Source: Calothrix sp. NIES-2100 (GTDB lineage: Bacteria; Cyanobacteriota; Cyanobacteriia; Cyanobacteriales; Nostocaceae). Taken from it: a DNA stretch of 64,000 bases. Below, piece by piece: positions 36,568-46,419 of this stretch. Numbering within the stretch: position 1 is the first letter of the stretch; each line of letters opens with the position of its first letter. Under the pieces are notes generated by a model, which was not told the origin of the DNA, did no database searches, and saw only the letters and a program-made list of their open reading frames with translations. The stretch covers positions 3,182,791 through 3,246,790 of the forward strand of contig NZ_AP018178.1 in assembly GCF_002368195.1 (NCBI RefSeq). The letters are read 5' to 3'. A program made the position numbers and the translations under genes.

Positions 36568-37551
36568 CTATGTTTTCTCATATTGCATTTGAATTTCTGT
36601 TTCTACTTCTTGCAGGGCTTGGGCAACAACTTGCGCTTGTTCTAAATGTTGACGCTGAGTGAATATTTCCCAAGCTTCTTGATAGTAATTCCTGGCTTTG
36701 ACAAGATTTTCTGGATTACCTGCTTCTGGCTTTGCAGGATCATCAGGTAGGTTGAATAGGGCGTTAGCTTTGTTAGAAATTGTATTGGCGTATTCTAAAG
36801 GTGTATCTTGAGCATTCCGAACTTTTAACGCTTCTTCGTAAGCTGCGATCGCTCGCAAATTATTCTCTACAGGATGGTTACTCTGAAGATATTGTAAAGC
36901 ATTCCCCAAATTATTTTGTAACATGGCATATTCTCTGGGGTTTTCAATCAGGGTAATATGCTTGAGTGCAGCCTCAAATGTTTGTACCGCTAAACCTTCA
37001 CACAACTGTTTTTGTTCCATTCCCACAGAAATGGAAAGATAGGCGATCGCAATATTGTTGTGTAAAATTGCATATTCCTGTGGGTAATTATCCGCAGTAA
37101 ATACCCGCAATGCATCTTGATAAGCTTTGATGCTATCCGCTATTTGTGCCAAATTGAACGGTACTAAGGATTGCAACACTAACCCTAAATTCATCTGGGC
37201 TTCGGCTACTTCCTCTTTAGAAGCTAACTGTTGCAGAATTGGTAATGCTTCTGTATAGGCTGCTTTCGCTTCTAGCAGTAACTCGGTTCCCTCTTGGGGA
37301 ATTGTTTTTAAAGCCCCAGCCATACCCACTTTAGCGCGGGCTTTCATCAGGGGATAATCGTCACTGCACATTTCCGTAGCCCGTTTATAAAGTGCGATCG
37401 CACTCCATAAATCTTGAGCAGTTTGTGGCTTTTTCTGTAAACCTTGTCCTAACTCAATCAGCATCTCGATTTTCTCTTGTGTCGTTGCTGACTCCGATGC
37501 AATCGCTGCGATCGCGGCCTTGACTGTTGAATCTGTAATACTAGGGATCAT
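36568..37551 (-). CDS. TPR-like protein of the extended hyp operon, copy A
   Basis: A 327-residue helical repeat protein if started at MIPSITDSTVK (ATG ending at 37551). It contains degenerate TPR units throughout (ARAKVGMAGALKTIPQEG, EAQMNLGLVLQSLVPFN, YAILHNNIAIAYLSI, YAMLQNNLGNALQYLQ). It is a close paralogue of the gene at 47069-48034. No signal peptide. The conserved place upstream of NHL-hypF suggests it helps hydrogenase maturation as a protein-binding scaffold, by analogy with accessory genes upstream of hypF in N2-fixing cyanobacteria. It is divergent from the giant kinase gene. Confidence 0.82.
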   Translation of the reverse strand: MIPSITDSTVKAAIAAIASESATTQEKIEMLIELGQGLQKKPQTAQDLWSAIALYKRATEMCSDDYPLMKARAKVGMAGALKTIPQEGTELLLEAKAAYTEALPILQQLASKEEVAEAQMNLGLVLQSLVPFNLAQIADSIKAYQDALRVFTADNYPQEYAILHNNIAIAYLSISVGMEQKQLCEGLAVQTFEAALKHITLIENPREYAMLQNNLGNALQYLQSNHPVENNLRAIAAYEEALKVRNAQDTPLEYANTISNKANALFNLPDDPAKPEAGNPENLVKARNYYQEAWEIFTQRQHLEQAQVVAQALQEVETEIQMQYEKT

Positions 37552-38557
37552 CTGAACAAATATGAAATGATTGGTGTACACATAGTGGCAAGTATTCTCG
37601 ACTCAAGCAGGCTAGACAGTCTCAAGCAGAAGATTTTTCTGCTCTCTACCTATTAAATTGACTTAGGGTTAGCCGCAATTGATTTCCTAGCGCGAAAGTT
37701 GCTTCTACTTTAGAGTAATTTACGGCTTAATTTCTAGATTTATCAAGCTTATTTTAACCAAAATATACACAATTTAATTGTTGATTAATATCTTTTATTA
37801 TGCTGCTATTTAGGCTACACGATCTTATTAGATTGATATTAGATACTCTACTGAATTTTTTGATGTATAAATAAATTTATATAGCCAACTTGAATCAAAA
37901 AATACATTAATTAATTATTAATTAATGTCATTTAAAGCTAATAACAAATCTCTACATCATGTTAGTAAATTAATATTAGAGAATTATCTGTATTTTTTGA
38001 TGCAATTGCCCAAATTCCTAGTTCCCCGACTTCTTCAATAAGTCGGGGATCTGAAACCCAATCAAATAGGACTACTATAGCGGTTCTCACTTGGATGCAA
38101 TACAACCGAGGGCGGGGAAGCAAGCTACGCACAACGGATGCACCAGAGGACTGAAGTCCTGACTACGAAATGAATTCCCAAATTTTTACTTTTTTCGCAC
38201 CGACTTAACTTAAACAAAAAATATTGATTAATATTAATGAAATTAATGAAATAAAAATAATATTAAATTTAATTTGCTGCCTCAAGATAGTTATTCACAT
38301 CCAGTGTGGGCACAAATAAGCATGAAAATCTTACCCCTTCTGCCTTTTGCCTTTTTCCCTCTGCCTGATTTTCCAGCTAATTATTAAGGGAATATGTAAT
38401 CCTGGCTACTAAGATTACACAATAGATAAAAATTGTTGACATTGCAGAAATCTGCGTTACTTCCATCCAAGGTAAAATAGCTGGACATTGGTGAGACTGG
38501 ATGTTTGTTGTGCCTTGAATTACAGTCTCAGGCTCTTTCAGTGTTTTGCGCTCACGT
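37552..38557. other. One-kilobase AT-rich divergent region between TPR copy A and the kinase gene
   Basis: No gene is seen. The middle is very AT-rich (37720-38000 and 38200-38290). It holds an imperfect copy of the 33-bp hairpin (38021-38052) and a GGACTGAAGTCC palindrome (38147-38160). Promoters for the hyp genes (leftward) and the kinase (rightward) should lie here. Candidate boxes could not be resolved by eye. Confidence 0.6.
38021..38052. repeat. 33-bp hairpin repeat, copy 3 (imperfect)
   Basis: TTCCCCGACTTCTT-CAA-TAAGTCGGGGATC; it matches the family with changes at the outer left end and near the loop. Unlike other copies it does not follow a plus-strand gene. Confidence 0.7.
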
Positions 38558-41500
38558 ATGTTTACCCCTGCAACTGTATTGCTTCAAGCTGAACTGGTAA
38601 CTGCGATCGTTACTGACCCTTTGACGATCGCACCGGATGCTAGTGTAGTGGATGCGATCGCTTTAATGAATGCAGGTAGTACAACTGGTAATTTTACAGA
38701 TGAAATCAATGCTGCATCTGGGCTTTTGCTACCCCAGGTGCAACAAAGTTGTGTTTTAGTAATAGATGATACTCAACTAGTAGGGATTGTCACGGCGCAG
38801 GATCTGGTGCGCTTGACTGCTTCTGGGCAAAATTTGGCAGAAGTGGCGATCGCTCAAGTCATGTCTTCCCCGGTGCGAACCCTGCAAGCTGCCAACTTCA
38901 CCGATATTTTTGTCCCCCTAAGTCTATTTCAGCACTATCCCATTCGTCATTTGCCTTTAGTGGATGCTCAAGGTAGGGTGGTGGGATTGCTCACCCATGA
39001 TAGCTTACGCCCACTATTGCGCCCGTTTGACATCCTGAATTTACTCAAAACTGCCGAGGTGATGAATCGAGCTGTAGTTCAAGCACCACCTACGGCGACT
39101 CTAGCCGAACTCACCCAGTTGATGAGTAGCCATTGTGTTCGGGCGGTGGTGATTGTGGATATTACTGAGTCATATGTTATTCCGGTTGGGATTGTGACTG
39201 AACGGGATATTGTGCGGTTGTTAGCTCTAGAGCTAGATTTCGCCATCGTCCAAGCCCAGACGATCATGAGTCGGTCTGTGGTATCTGTGGTATCAGACAC
39301 CTCCCTGGGGGATGTGTGGCAATTAATGCAACAGCGGCAAATCAATCAGGTGATTGTCAAGAGCGATCGCGGTGAGTTATTGGGCATTGTCACCCAAAGC
39401 TTGCTATTGAATCTACTAAACCCGATGGCAATCTCCGGTTTGGTAGAGCGGTTGGTGCAGGAACGCACCCGCAAGATCCAGGAACAGGTAGCACGAGAAC
39501 AATTGCTGACGCAAATCGCTACCCAGATTCACGGCTCCCTCAACCTTGCAGAAGTTTTAGATACTGCGGTGACAGCCTTGAGAGGGTTCTTGCAGTGCGA
39601 TCGCCTGCTAGTGTATCAATTCCAGCCAGATTGGAGTGGCATCGTCGTTGCTGAGTCTGTGACTGAAAAGTGGCAAGCATTGCGAGAAGCTAACATTACA
39701 GATCCATGTTTTCGTCACCTAGCGGCGGGTTTATATCGCGACGGCAAAACGCTTGCCATTGACAACATCCAGACCTTTGGTTATCCCGCCTGTTACCTGA
39801 GAATGTTAGAGCAACATCAGGTAAAAGCCAAGTTGGTAGTGCCGATTTTAGTCTCAGGGAAACTGTGGGGTTTGTTAATTGGGCATCAATGTGCCGACTA
39901 TCGACATTGGCAAGCGGCAGAATTGAGCTTGCTTGGGGAGATTTCCCTGCAATTAGCGATCGCAATTCAGCAAGCCACCGCTTACCAACAGCTACAAATT
40001 CAAAATGCGATATTGGAACGCATTGCCAAAGCCGAACCACTAGCAGAAATTTTGCAGGATCTGCTGCAAGCAATCGAGATGCAACTGGTTGATGCTGTAT
40101 GTTCCATCATGCTACACAATGGCGATGGTAAATTGTATTCGGTAACTACTCCCCAATTGTCCGCCGCCTACCTGCAACAAATCAATGGCATCCTAATTGA
40201 TGAAGGATTTGGCTCCTGTGGTACAGCCGCCTTTTGCCGAGACACCGTCATCGTTTCGGATATTGCTACCGATCCACTCTGGCAGAATTACCGAGAATTG
40301 GCTTTAGCACAAGGTTTGAAAGCTTGCTGGTCAGTGCCGATTATTGGCAGTGATGATTTAATTTTAGGTGTCTTTGGCGTTTATTATCGAGACAACCGCG
40401 TCCCCCAAATGCCAGAACGAGAAACTGTGACCCAAGCAGCAAATATTGCCAGTATTGCCATTGAACGGCATCTAGCAACGCAAACCTTACAGCAATTAAA
40501 CCAGGACTTAGAAAACCGAGTTGCAGAACGCACTGCTGCCTTACAAGCTAGTGAAGAACGCTGGCAATTAGTCCTCAAGGGAACTAATGATGGTATTTGG
40601 GACTGGGATCTCAAGACTAACAAAATTTTTTATTCCCAGCGCTGGAAACAAATGCGTGGTTTCACTGACGATGAAATTGGTGATTCCCCGGATGACTGCT
40701 TAAGCCGGATACACCCCGATGACTACGATCGCGTCATGGCTGCCGTTAATGACCACTGTGCTGGCAGAACTGAGTTCTTTGAAACTGAGTATCGCACTCA
40801 ATGTCAAGATGGGAGTTATATGTGGGTGCTGGATCGGGGTCAGGCTTTGCGCGATGAATCTGGGGAAGTGGTTCGCATGACTGGTTCCGAGAAAGACATT
40901 ACCCAGAGCAAATTAGCTGAGGCAGAACTGCGGGAAAGTAAACGCCGTTATCGCACTCTCGCCGCTGCTGCTCCAGTTGCCATCTTTCGGTTTGATCAGC
41001 CTTTAAACTGTGTCTATGTCAACGATCGCTGGAGCCAAATGACAGGTAGACCAAAAGAATCTGCCTTGGGTAGGGGATGGATCGAAGCCTTACATCCAGA
41101 CGATCGCGAGCAACGCCTTGCTGAATGGACTGAAAATTATGCCCAAGCGACTTCAGGTAATCATTTTATTGACCACGGTGAGGGTAGGCATTTACGTCCA
41201 GATGGTAGCATTAATTGGTTCTACGTCCAAGTTGCACCAGAAATTGATGCCAATGGTCAAGTTATTGGCTACATTGGCACATTAACCGATATCACCGCTC
41301 GTAAACTTGCCGAGCAAGAAAATCAACAGCTTCAGGAACGGTTACAATTTGTACTCTCTGCCAGCCCCGCCGTCATCTTTACCTGTAAACCTGGGGGCGA
41401 TTATGGTGCTACTTTTGTCAGCGATAATCTCTACGATGTGACGGGCTACACCAGTGCAGAATTTTTGGCCGAGTCTAGCTTTTGGATCGATCGTGTTCAC

Positions 41501-44500
41501 CCAGATGATCTCCCTTCCTTGCTTGCTCACGCCCCATTGTTGATATCGGGACAGCATACTTATGAATATCGATTCCGGCATCAGCAGGGGCACTATATAT
41601 GGATAGGGGGTGAACTCCGCGTAGTGCGGAATCAGCAAGGAACGCCGATAGAATGGATCGGTTACTTTGCCGATATTAGCGATCGCAAACTTGCCGAGCT
41701 AGAAAATCAACGGCTCCAAGAACGATTACAATTTTTACTCTCTGCCAGCCCGGCTGTGATTTTTACCTGTCAACCTGGGGGTGACTATAGTCTTACTTTT
41801 ACCAGTGAAAATATCTACAATGTGACGGGCTACACTGCCGCAGAATTTATGGCTGAGTCTAACTTTTGGGTTGAACGTGTTCACCCAGAGGATTTACCAC
41901 GGGTAATGGCGGAAATTTCCCCTTTATTTGAGCAAGGGCTGCATATTCATGAATACCGCTTCTTACATAAGGCAGGACATTATATATGGATACGGAATGA
42001 ACTCCGCCTCATTCGCGATCGCCAGGGCAACCCGCTCGAAATTGTCGGCTATACTATCGATATTAGCGATGTCTACGACGAGCTTCGCTTACGCAAACTT
42101 GCCGAGCAGGAAAATCAACGGTTAAAAGAACGGTTACAATTTGTACTCGCCGCTAACCCCGCTGTAATTTATACCTGTAGACCAGAGGGCGATTATGGTG
42201 CTACGTTTGTCAGCGAAAATATCTACAATGTGACAGGTTACACTAGTGCAGAATTATTAGCTGAGTCTAGCTTTTGGATTGATCGTGTTCACCCAGAGGA
42301 TCTGCCTAGGGTGTTGAGCGAAGCTACCCAAATATTGGCATTGGGACAGCATACTTGTGAATATCGATTCCGGCATCAGCAAGGGCACTATATATGGATA
42401 CGGGATGAACTCCGTGTAGTGCGCGATCAGCAGGGAACGCCGAAGGAATTTGTGGGTTACTTTGTCGATATTAGCGATCGCAAACTTGCTGAACTGGCGC
42501 TGCAAGAAAGTCAGCGTTTTATTCAACAAATTGCCGATGCAACACCCAATATGCTGTATCTTTGCGACCTGCAAACACAGCGCAATGTTTACGTAAACCG
42601 TGAGATTAGCGTAATTCTGGGCTACAGCCCTGAGGCTGCGCAGGCAATGGGGACTAATTTGTTTCAAATCTTGTTACATCCCGACGATTTAAGCCGACTA
42701 CCCGCCCAATTGTCACGCCTGAAAATAGCTAAGGATGGGGAAATTATCGAATATGAATATCGCATGAGACATGCCAATGGCGAATGGCGTTGGCTCTACA
42801 GTTGGGATGCGGTATTTAGCCGCGATGCCGAGGGACAAGTCCAGCAGATCATCGGTACAGCCCAGGATATTACCGTTCGCAAACTGGCTGAACAGGAAAA
42901 TCAACTGCTGAAAGAACGGTTGCAATTTGTACTCTCTTCCAGTCCGGCGGTGATTTTTACTGTTAAACCCAATAGTAATGAAATTACTTTTGTCAGTGAT
43001 AATATCCGCACAATGCTGGGCTATACTCCGGATGATTTTGTTTTGGATTCTGGCTTTTGGACTAGCCATGTTCACCCGGAGGATGCACCACAGATAGTGG
43101 CTGGCATGACTCAATTGTATGAGCAAGGGCAGCATATTCATGAATACCGCTTCTTGCATCAAGCAGGACATTATGTCTGGATGCGGAATGAACTACGCTT
43201 AATCCGCGATCAGCAGAGAAATCCCATTGAAATTGTCGGGTATGGTGCTGATATTAGCGATCGCAAACGCTTGGAAGCAGCACAAAATCGCTTGATTGCC
43301 ATACTGGAAGCCTCAACTGATTTCATCCTGATTGCCGACCTAGCCGGTACAGCGATCTGGAACAATACTGCACTCAAACGCTTCCGGGGGCTTGACGATC
43401 TAGCAGTTAGTCAGCAAAAACCAATTGATTACCATCCCCAAAGGGGTGTGGAATTACTCGAACAGCAAGCTTTACCCGCCGCGATCGCCAACGGTAGTTG
43501 GTTGGGAGAAAACATCTTGCTAGATGCCCAAGGGCAAGAAATTCCCGTCTCCCAATTGCTTCTGGCTCATAAATCCCCCCAAGGGGAAGTAGAATTTTTC
43601 TCAACCATCATGCGTGATATGCGCATTCACAAGGAATATGAACAGCGCTTAGAGCGCACAAATGCCGAACTGCGCCGCGCTACCCGCCTCAAAGACGAAT
43701 TCCTCGCCAACATGAGCCACGAACTTCGCACCCCCCTCAATGCGATTTTGGGGATGTCGGAAAGCTTAATCGAGATGGTATTCGGTTCCCTCAACCACCA
43801 ACAGCACGAAGCGATCGCCACCATTGAACGCAGCGGTCAGCATCTTTTGTCTTTGATTAACGACATTCTGGAACTCTCAAAAATTGAAGCCGATAAGCTA
43901 GAATTGAAAGTTAGCTCGGTTTCAGTTGCTCAGCTTTGCAAAATCAGTTTGGACTTTGTTAAACAACAGGCATTTAAAAAACAGATTCAACTAAATTTCA
44001 CCTTGCCGACAATCCAAGCAGAAATCTCTGCGGATGAGCGGCGCATCCAACAAGTATTGATTAACCTATTATCCAATGCAATTAAGTTTACCCCTAATGG
44101 TGGTCAAGTTACCTTGGATGTCACTGTGCAAAATTCCAGCGAATTGTTAGATACTCATAGCTGGATTCTGTTTTCTGTAACCGACACAGGTATTGGTATT
44201 GCTCCGGCTGATCAAGCCAGACTGTTTCAACCCTTTGTGCAGATTGATAGCAGCCTTAACCGTAAATATGAAGGTACTGGACTGGGGTTAGTGCTGGTAA
44301 AACGAATCATCGAACTGCATGGGGGAAATGTCAGCCTACGCAGTGAACTCGGTCAAGGTAGCTGCTTTACCGTGAGCTTGCCTTATAATGCTTGTCAACT
44401 TCAGCAAACGTCAACTTCCAGCTTACCGCCATCTGTTGATGTAGAGCAAAACTCAGTAGCGATCGCCCCAACACAAGTCATCACTGTACCCACAACTCCC

Positions 44501-44872
44501 CATTCGCCCCTCATCCTGTTAGCAGAAGATAACGAAGCCAATATTAACACCATCTCTAGCTACCTAGAAGCCAAAGGCTATCGGATGCTGGTAGCGAAAA
44601 ATGGACAAGAAGCGATCAACCTTACCCAAACCCACCATCCTGACTTGATTGTCATGGATATCCAAATGCCAGTAGTTGATGGATTACAAGCAATTGAAAG
44701 AATTCGTCAAGATCCCCAACTAGCCGCCATCCCAATCATTGCTCTGACAGCAATGGCAATGATTGGCGATCGGGAAAAATGTCTCGCCTCTGGAGCGAGT
44801 AAATATCTTGCTAAACCAGTTAAACTCAAACAACTAACAGCTACAATTCACCAACTTTTAACTATTAAATAA
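38558..44872 (+). CDS. Giant hybrid histidine kinase with CBS, cyanobacteriochrome-like GAF and eight PAS domains
   Basis: A 2104-residue soluble sensor kinase if started at the ATG at 38558 (a TTG lies four codons upstream). Domains in order: four CBS motifs (about 1-290); GAF1 (about 305-475) with DPCF at 382-385 and Cys412, the layout of a DXCF cyanobacteriochrome; GAF2 (about 480-640); a short coiled coil; eight PAS/PAC units (about 668-790, 795-918, 929-1045, 1056-1180, 1192-1306, 1318-1440, 1453-1570, 1576-1690); HisKA with His1721 in MSHELRTPLN; HATPase (about 1830-1945, TGIGIAPADQ and GTGLGLVL); and a receiver with Asp2034 in VMDIQMP. PAS3, 4, 5 and 7 are near copies. The linker before PAS5 contains an extra VYDELRL from an inserted repeat. 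There are no transmembrane segments. It sits opposite in strand to, and inside, the hyp cluster. Confidence 0.92.
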   Translation: MFTPATVLLQAELVTAIVTDPLTIAPDASVVDAIALMNAGSTTGNFTDEINAASGLLLPQVQQSCVLVIDDTQLVGIVTAQDLVRLTASGQNLAEVAIAQVMSSPVRTLQAANFTDIFVPLSLFQHYPIRHLPLVDAQGRVVGLLTHDSLRPLLRPFDILNLLKTAEVMNRAVVQAPPTATLAELTQLMSSHCVRAVVIVDITESYVIPVGIVTERDIVRLLALELDFAIVQAQTIMSRSVVSVVSDTSLGDVWQLMQQRQINQVIVKSDRGELLGIVTQSLLLNLLNPMAISGLVERLVQERTRKIQEQVAREQLLTQIATQIHGSLNLAEVLDTAVTALRGFLQCDRLLVYQFQPDWSGIVVAESVTEKWQALREANITDPCFRHLAAGLYRDGKTLAIDNIQTFGYPACYLRMLEQHQVKAKLVVPILVSGKLWGLLIGHQCADYRHWQAAELSLLGEISLQLAIAIQQATAYQQLQIQNAILERIAKAEPLAEILQDLLQAIEMQLVDAVCSIMLHNGDGKLYSVTTPQLSAAYLQQINGILIDEGFGSCGTAAFCRDTVIVSDIATDPLWQNYRELALAQGLKACWSVPIIGSDDLILGVFGVYYRDNRVPQMPERETVTQAANIASIAIERHLATQTLQQLNQDLENRVAERTAALQASEERWQLVLKGTNDGIWDWDLKTNKIFYSQRWKQMRGFTDDEIGDSPDDCLSRIHPDDYDRVMAAVNDHCAGRTEFFETEYRTQCQDGSYMWVLDRGQALRDESGEVVRMTGSEKDITQSKLAEAELRESKRRYRTLAAAAPVAIFRFDQPLNCVYVNDRWSQMTGRPKESALGRGWIEALHPDDREQRLAEWTENYAQATSGNHFIDHGEGRHLRPDGSINWFYVQVAPEIDANGQVIGYIGTLTDITARKLAEQENQQLQERLQFVLSASPAVIFTCKPGGDYGATFVSDNLYDVTGYTSAEFLAESSFWIDRVHPDDLPSLLAHAPLLISGQHTYEYRFRHQQGHYIWIGGELRVVRNQQGTPIEWIGYFADISDRKLAELENQRLQERLQFLLSASPAVIFTCQPGGDYSLTFTSENIYNVTGYTAAEFMAESNFWVERVHPEDLPRVMAEISPLFEQGLHIHEYRFLHKAGHYIWIRNELRLIRDRQGNPLEIVGYTIDISDVYDELRLRKLAEQENQRLKERLQFVLAANPAVIYTCRPEGDYGATFVSENIYNVTGYTSAELLAESSFWIDRVHPEDLPRVLSEATQILALGQHTCEYRFRHQQGHYIWIRDELRVVRDQQGTPKEFVGYFVDISDRKLAELALQESQRFIQQIADATPNMLYLCDLQTQRNVYVNREISVILGYSPEAAQAMGTNLFQILLHPDDLSRLPAQLSRLKIAKDGEIIEYEYRMRHANGEWRWLYSWDAVFSRDAEGQVQQIIGTAQDITVRKLAEQENQLLKERLQFVLSSSPAVIFTVKPNSNEITFVSDNIRTMLGYTPDDFVLDSGFWTSHVHPEDAPQIVAGMTQLYEQGQHIHEYRFLHQAGHYVWMRNELRLIRDQQRNPIEIVGYGADISDRKRLEAAQNRLIAILEASTDFILIADLAGTAIWNNTALKRFRGLDDLAVSQQKPIDYHPQRGVELLEQQALPAAIANGSWLGENILLDAQGQEIPVSQLLLAHKSPQGEVEFFSTIMRDMRIHKEYEQRLERTNAELRRATRLKDEFLANMSHELRTPLNAILGMSESLIEMVFGSLNHQQHEAIATIERSGQHLLSLINDILELSKIEADKLELKVSSVSVAQLCKISLDFVKQQAFKKQIQLNFTLPTIQAEISADERRIQQVLINLLSNAIKFTPNGGQVTLDVTVQNSSELLDTHSWILFSVTDTGIGIAPADQARLFQPFVQIDSSLNRKYEGTGLGLVLVKRIIELHGGNVSLRSELGQGSCFTVSLPYNACQLQQTSTSSLPPSVDVEQNSVAIAPTQVITVPTTPHSPLILLAEDNEANINTISSYLEAKGYRMLVAKNGQEAINLTQTHHPDLIVMDIQMPVVDGLQAIERIRQDPQLAAIPIIALTAMAMIGDREKCLASGASKYLAKPVKLKQLTATIHQLLTIK
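42066..42094. repeat. Palindromic repeat inserted in frame in the kinase gene
   Basis: At this linker the neighbours read GCGATCGC (encoding DISDRKLAE), but here GCGAT and CGC are split by 21 bases beginning GTCTACGACGAGCTTCGC. The insertion adds VYDELRL and keeps the frame. It matches the repeat in the SsuA-like pseudogene at 54922-54957. Confidence 0.8.
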
Positions 44873-45220
44873 GCAATTTGTAGAGACGTTTCCGGAAACA
44901 TATCTACAGCCTAATTATTTATCAGTATAAAAATCTGATTCGCTTCTGCCTCCTGCCTTAGGTGATTTCCGCGAAAGAAAATAAGTAGTTCAAACTAATT
45001 AAACGTCAAATGTCATTACGAGCGGAACGTAGTGTAGCGAAGTAATCTCAAAAAATCTATCTTACCTTTTTTAAGGTTGACCTACTTACCTGTGTTGGCG
45101 AGTTTCGACTTCGCTCAACTCTCGACTCTGGAGTTGGTTGAGCGTTCGCGTAGCGTCCCGCAGGGAAGTCGAAACCAACGGCGGCGGTATATTTATTCCT
45201 GTAAATGGCCTTATTTCCAA
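44873..45220. other. Repeat-containing gap between kinase and NifU/Rieske genes
   Basis: The gap lies between convergent genes. It holds the palindromic pieces ATTACGAGCGGAACGTAGTG and GCGTTCGCGTAGCGTCCCGC (45020-45175), of the same dispersed families seen at 36400-36530. No gene is seen; the short plus frames are repeat translations. Confidence 0.6.
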
Positions 45221-46063
45221 TCATCGCAATTGGACAAAAACCTTGCCTTCTTTAATTTGTAACGGATATGATCCAAGCGCCACATCAGGAACCGTTAAAC
45301 ATTCACCAGTTTCTAACTTATACTGAAAACCGTGGGCAGGACAGGTAATAATACCATTCTCTACCTTACCCCCATCCAAAGTTGAACCGAGATGAGTGCA
45401 AGCATTATGGTAACAGCTAATACTATCACCTTGTCGAGATAAAATAAACGAATTCCCGGCAACTTGTACTGCTAAAACAGCAGATTCGGGAACTTGATCA
45501 ACAGTTGTGACTCTCAGCCATGTAGAACCTCTTTTTAGCGCAAATGGACTAGTTAAGTTAGACTGAGAATTATCAACAGCAGACCCACTACTCACAGCAA
45601 TAACTTTAGTAATTTCCGGGCAATGGGATTTAATAGCTTGTTCAACTCCTTGAGATAAAGTTAAAGTAGAAGCAGGACAATTACTGCAAGTTCCTATTAG
45701 CCTAACTTCTACTGTATCTGGTAGTTTAATTGCTACTAGTTCCACATCCCCCTTATGGCTTTGTAAACCTGGTCTTACTTCGTCAAGGGCTATTTGCAGA
45801 CGGTGTTCTAAAGGTGGTGTAGGTGGTTTGACTAATTCATGATATAGCAATACTGCATAGACTACTTCATCATCTACAGCATGGCGTAAGGCTGATATAG
45901 ATTCTGATTTTACGCTTTTAATTAAACGTTTCAAAGCTGTTTTATGTAAGTCTTCAATTGCTCTTTTTAAACCGACAACTACACACCTTTGGCTTTCATC
46001 CCACTCAGCTATAATTGCCTCAAATCGGTTGATTTCTTGAACCAATTCTTCTAGGTTAGTCAT
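45221..46063 (-). CDS. NifU C-terminal-like and Rieske fusion protein
   Basis: A 280-residue cytosolic protein. Residues 1-85 are helical and of unknown fold. A NifU-type Fe-S scaffold domain spans about 88-155, with the CxxC in IGTCSNCPAS (Cys126, Cys129). A Rieske-type domain spans about 180-280, with ligands Cys222-x-His224 and Cys241-x-x-His244. It could assemble or carry Fe-S clusters, consistent with maturation of the three-cluster hydrogenase small subunit. A NifU-like gene is recalled in the Nostoc extended hyp operon. Its start codon directly follows TCATTTG heptamers. Confidence 0.88.
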   Translation of the reverse strand: MTNLEELVQEINRFEAIIAEWDESQRCVVVGLKRAIEDLHKTALKRLIKSVKSESISALRHAVDDEVVYAVLLYHELVKPPTPPLEHRLQIALDEVRPGLQSHKGDVELVAIKLPDTVEVRLIGTCSNCPASTLTLSQGVEQAIKSHCPEITKVIAVSSGSAVDNSQSNLTSPFALKRGSTWLRVTTVDQVPESAVLAVQVAGNSFILSRQGDSISCYHNACTHLGSTLDGGKVENGIITCPAHGFQYKLETGECLTVPDVALGSYPLQIKEGKVFVQLR

Positions 46064-46140
46064 TTGTCATTTGTCAATGGTCATTTGTCAATGGTCATTT
46101 GTCAATGGTCATTTGTCATTTGTCATTTGTCATTTGTCAA
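46064..46140. repeat. TCATTTG/TCAATGG heptamer array
   Basis: About ten units directly upstream of the NifU/Rieske start, within the putative operon gap. Confidence 0.85.
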
Positions 46141-46169
46141 TAGTTATGAGAGCATCCCAATTTTGCCCT

Positions 46170-46322
46170 GAATAAATTTGTAGTGGGAGCATCTTGCTCC
46201 CTAAGATCAATTCAGCGCTTGAATAAATTTGTAGTGGGAGCATCTTGCTCCCTAAGATCAATTCAGCGCCTGAATAAATTTGTAGTGGGAGCATCTTGCT
46301 CCCTAATGTCAATTCAGCGCCC
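46170..46322. repeat. Three tandem 51-bp repeats
   Basis: Three copies start at 46170, 46221 and 46272, each containing AATAAATTTG, the palindrome GGGAGCATCTTGCTCCC and AATTCAGCGC. Period 51 is divisible by three, so both strands show periodic short frames without being genes. The core also occurs singly at 101-130 and 49334-49360. Confidence 0.9.
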
Positions 46323-46419
46323 TAGAACCCCGCACTACAAAAAAATAAATTTACACATTTGGGATGCTCCCAAAGTTATCAGTTATCATTTATTCAAATG
46401 ACAACTGACAAATGACAAT

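Noticed and set aside
46060..46140. Heptamer arrays considered as CRISPR-like repeats
   Set aside because: Units are seven bases in direct tandem without unique spacers, and no cas genes are present; they are STRR sequences.
46130..46401. Periodic short frames on both strands over the 51-bp repeats
   Set aside because: They only translate a noncoding tandem repeat whose period is a multiple of three; there is no ribosome site or family resemblance.
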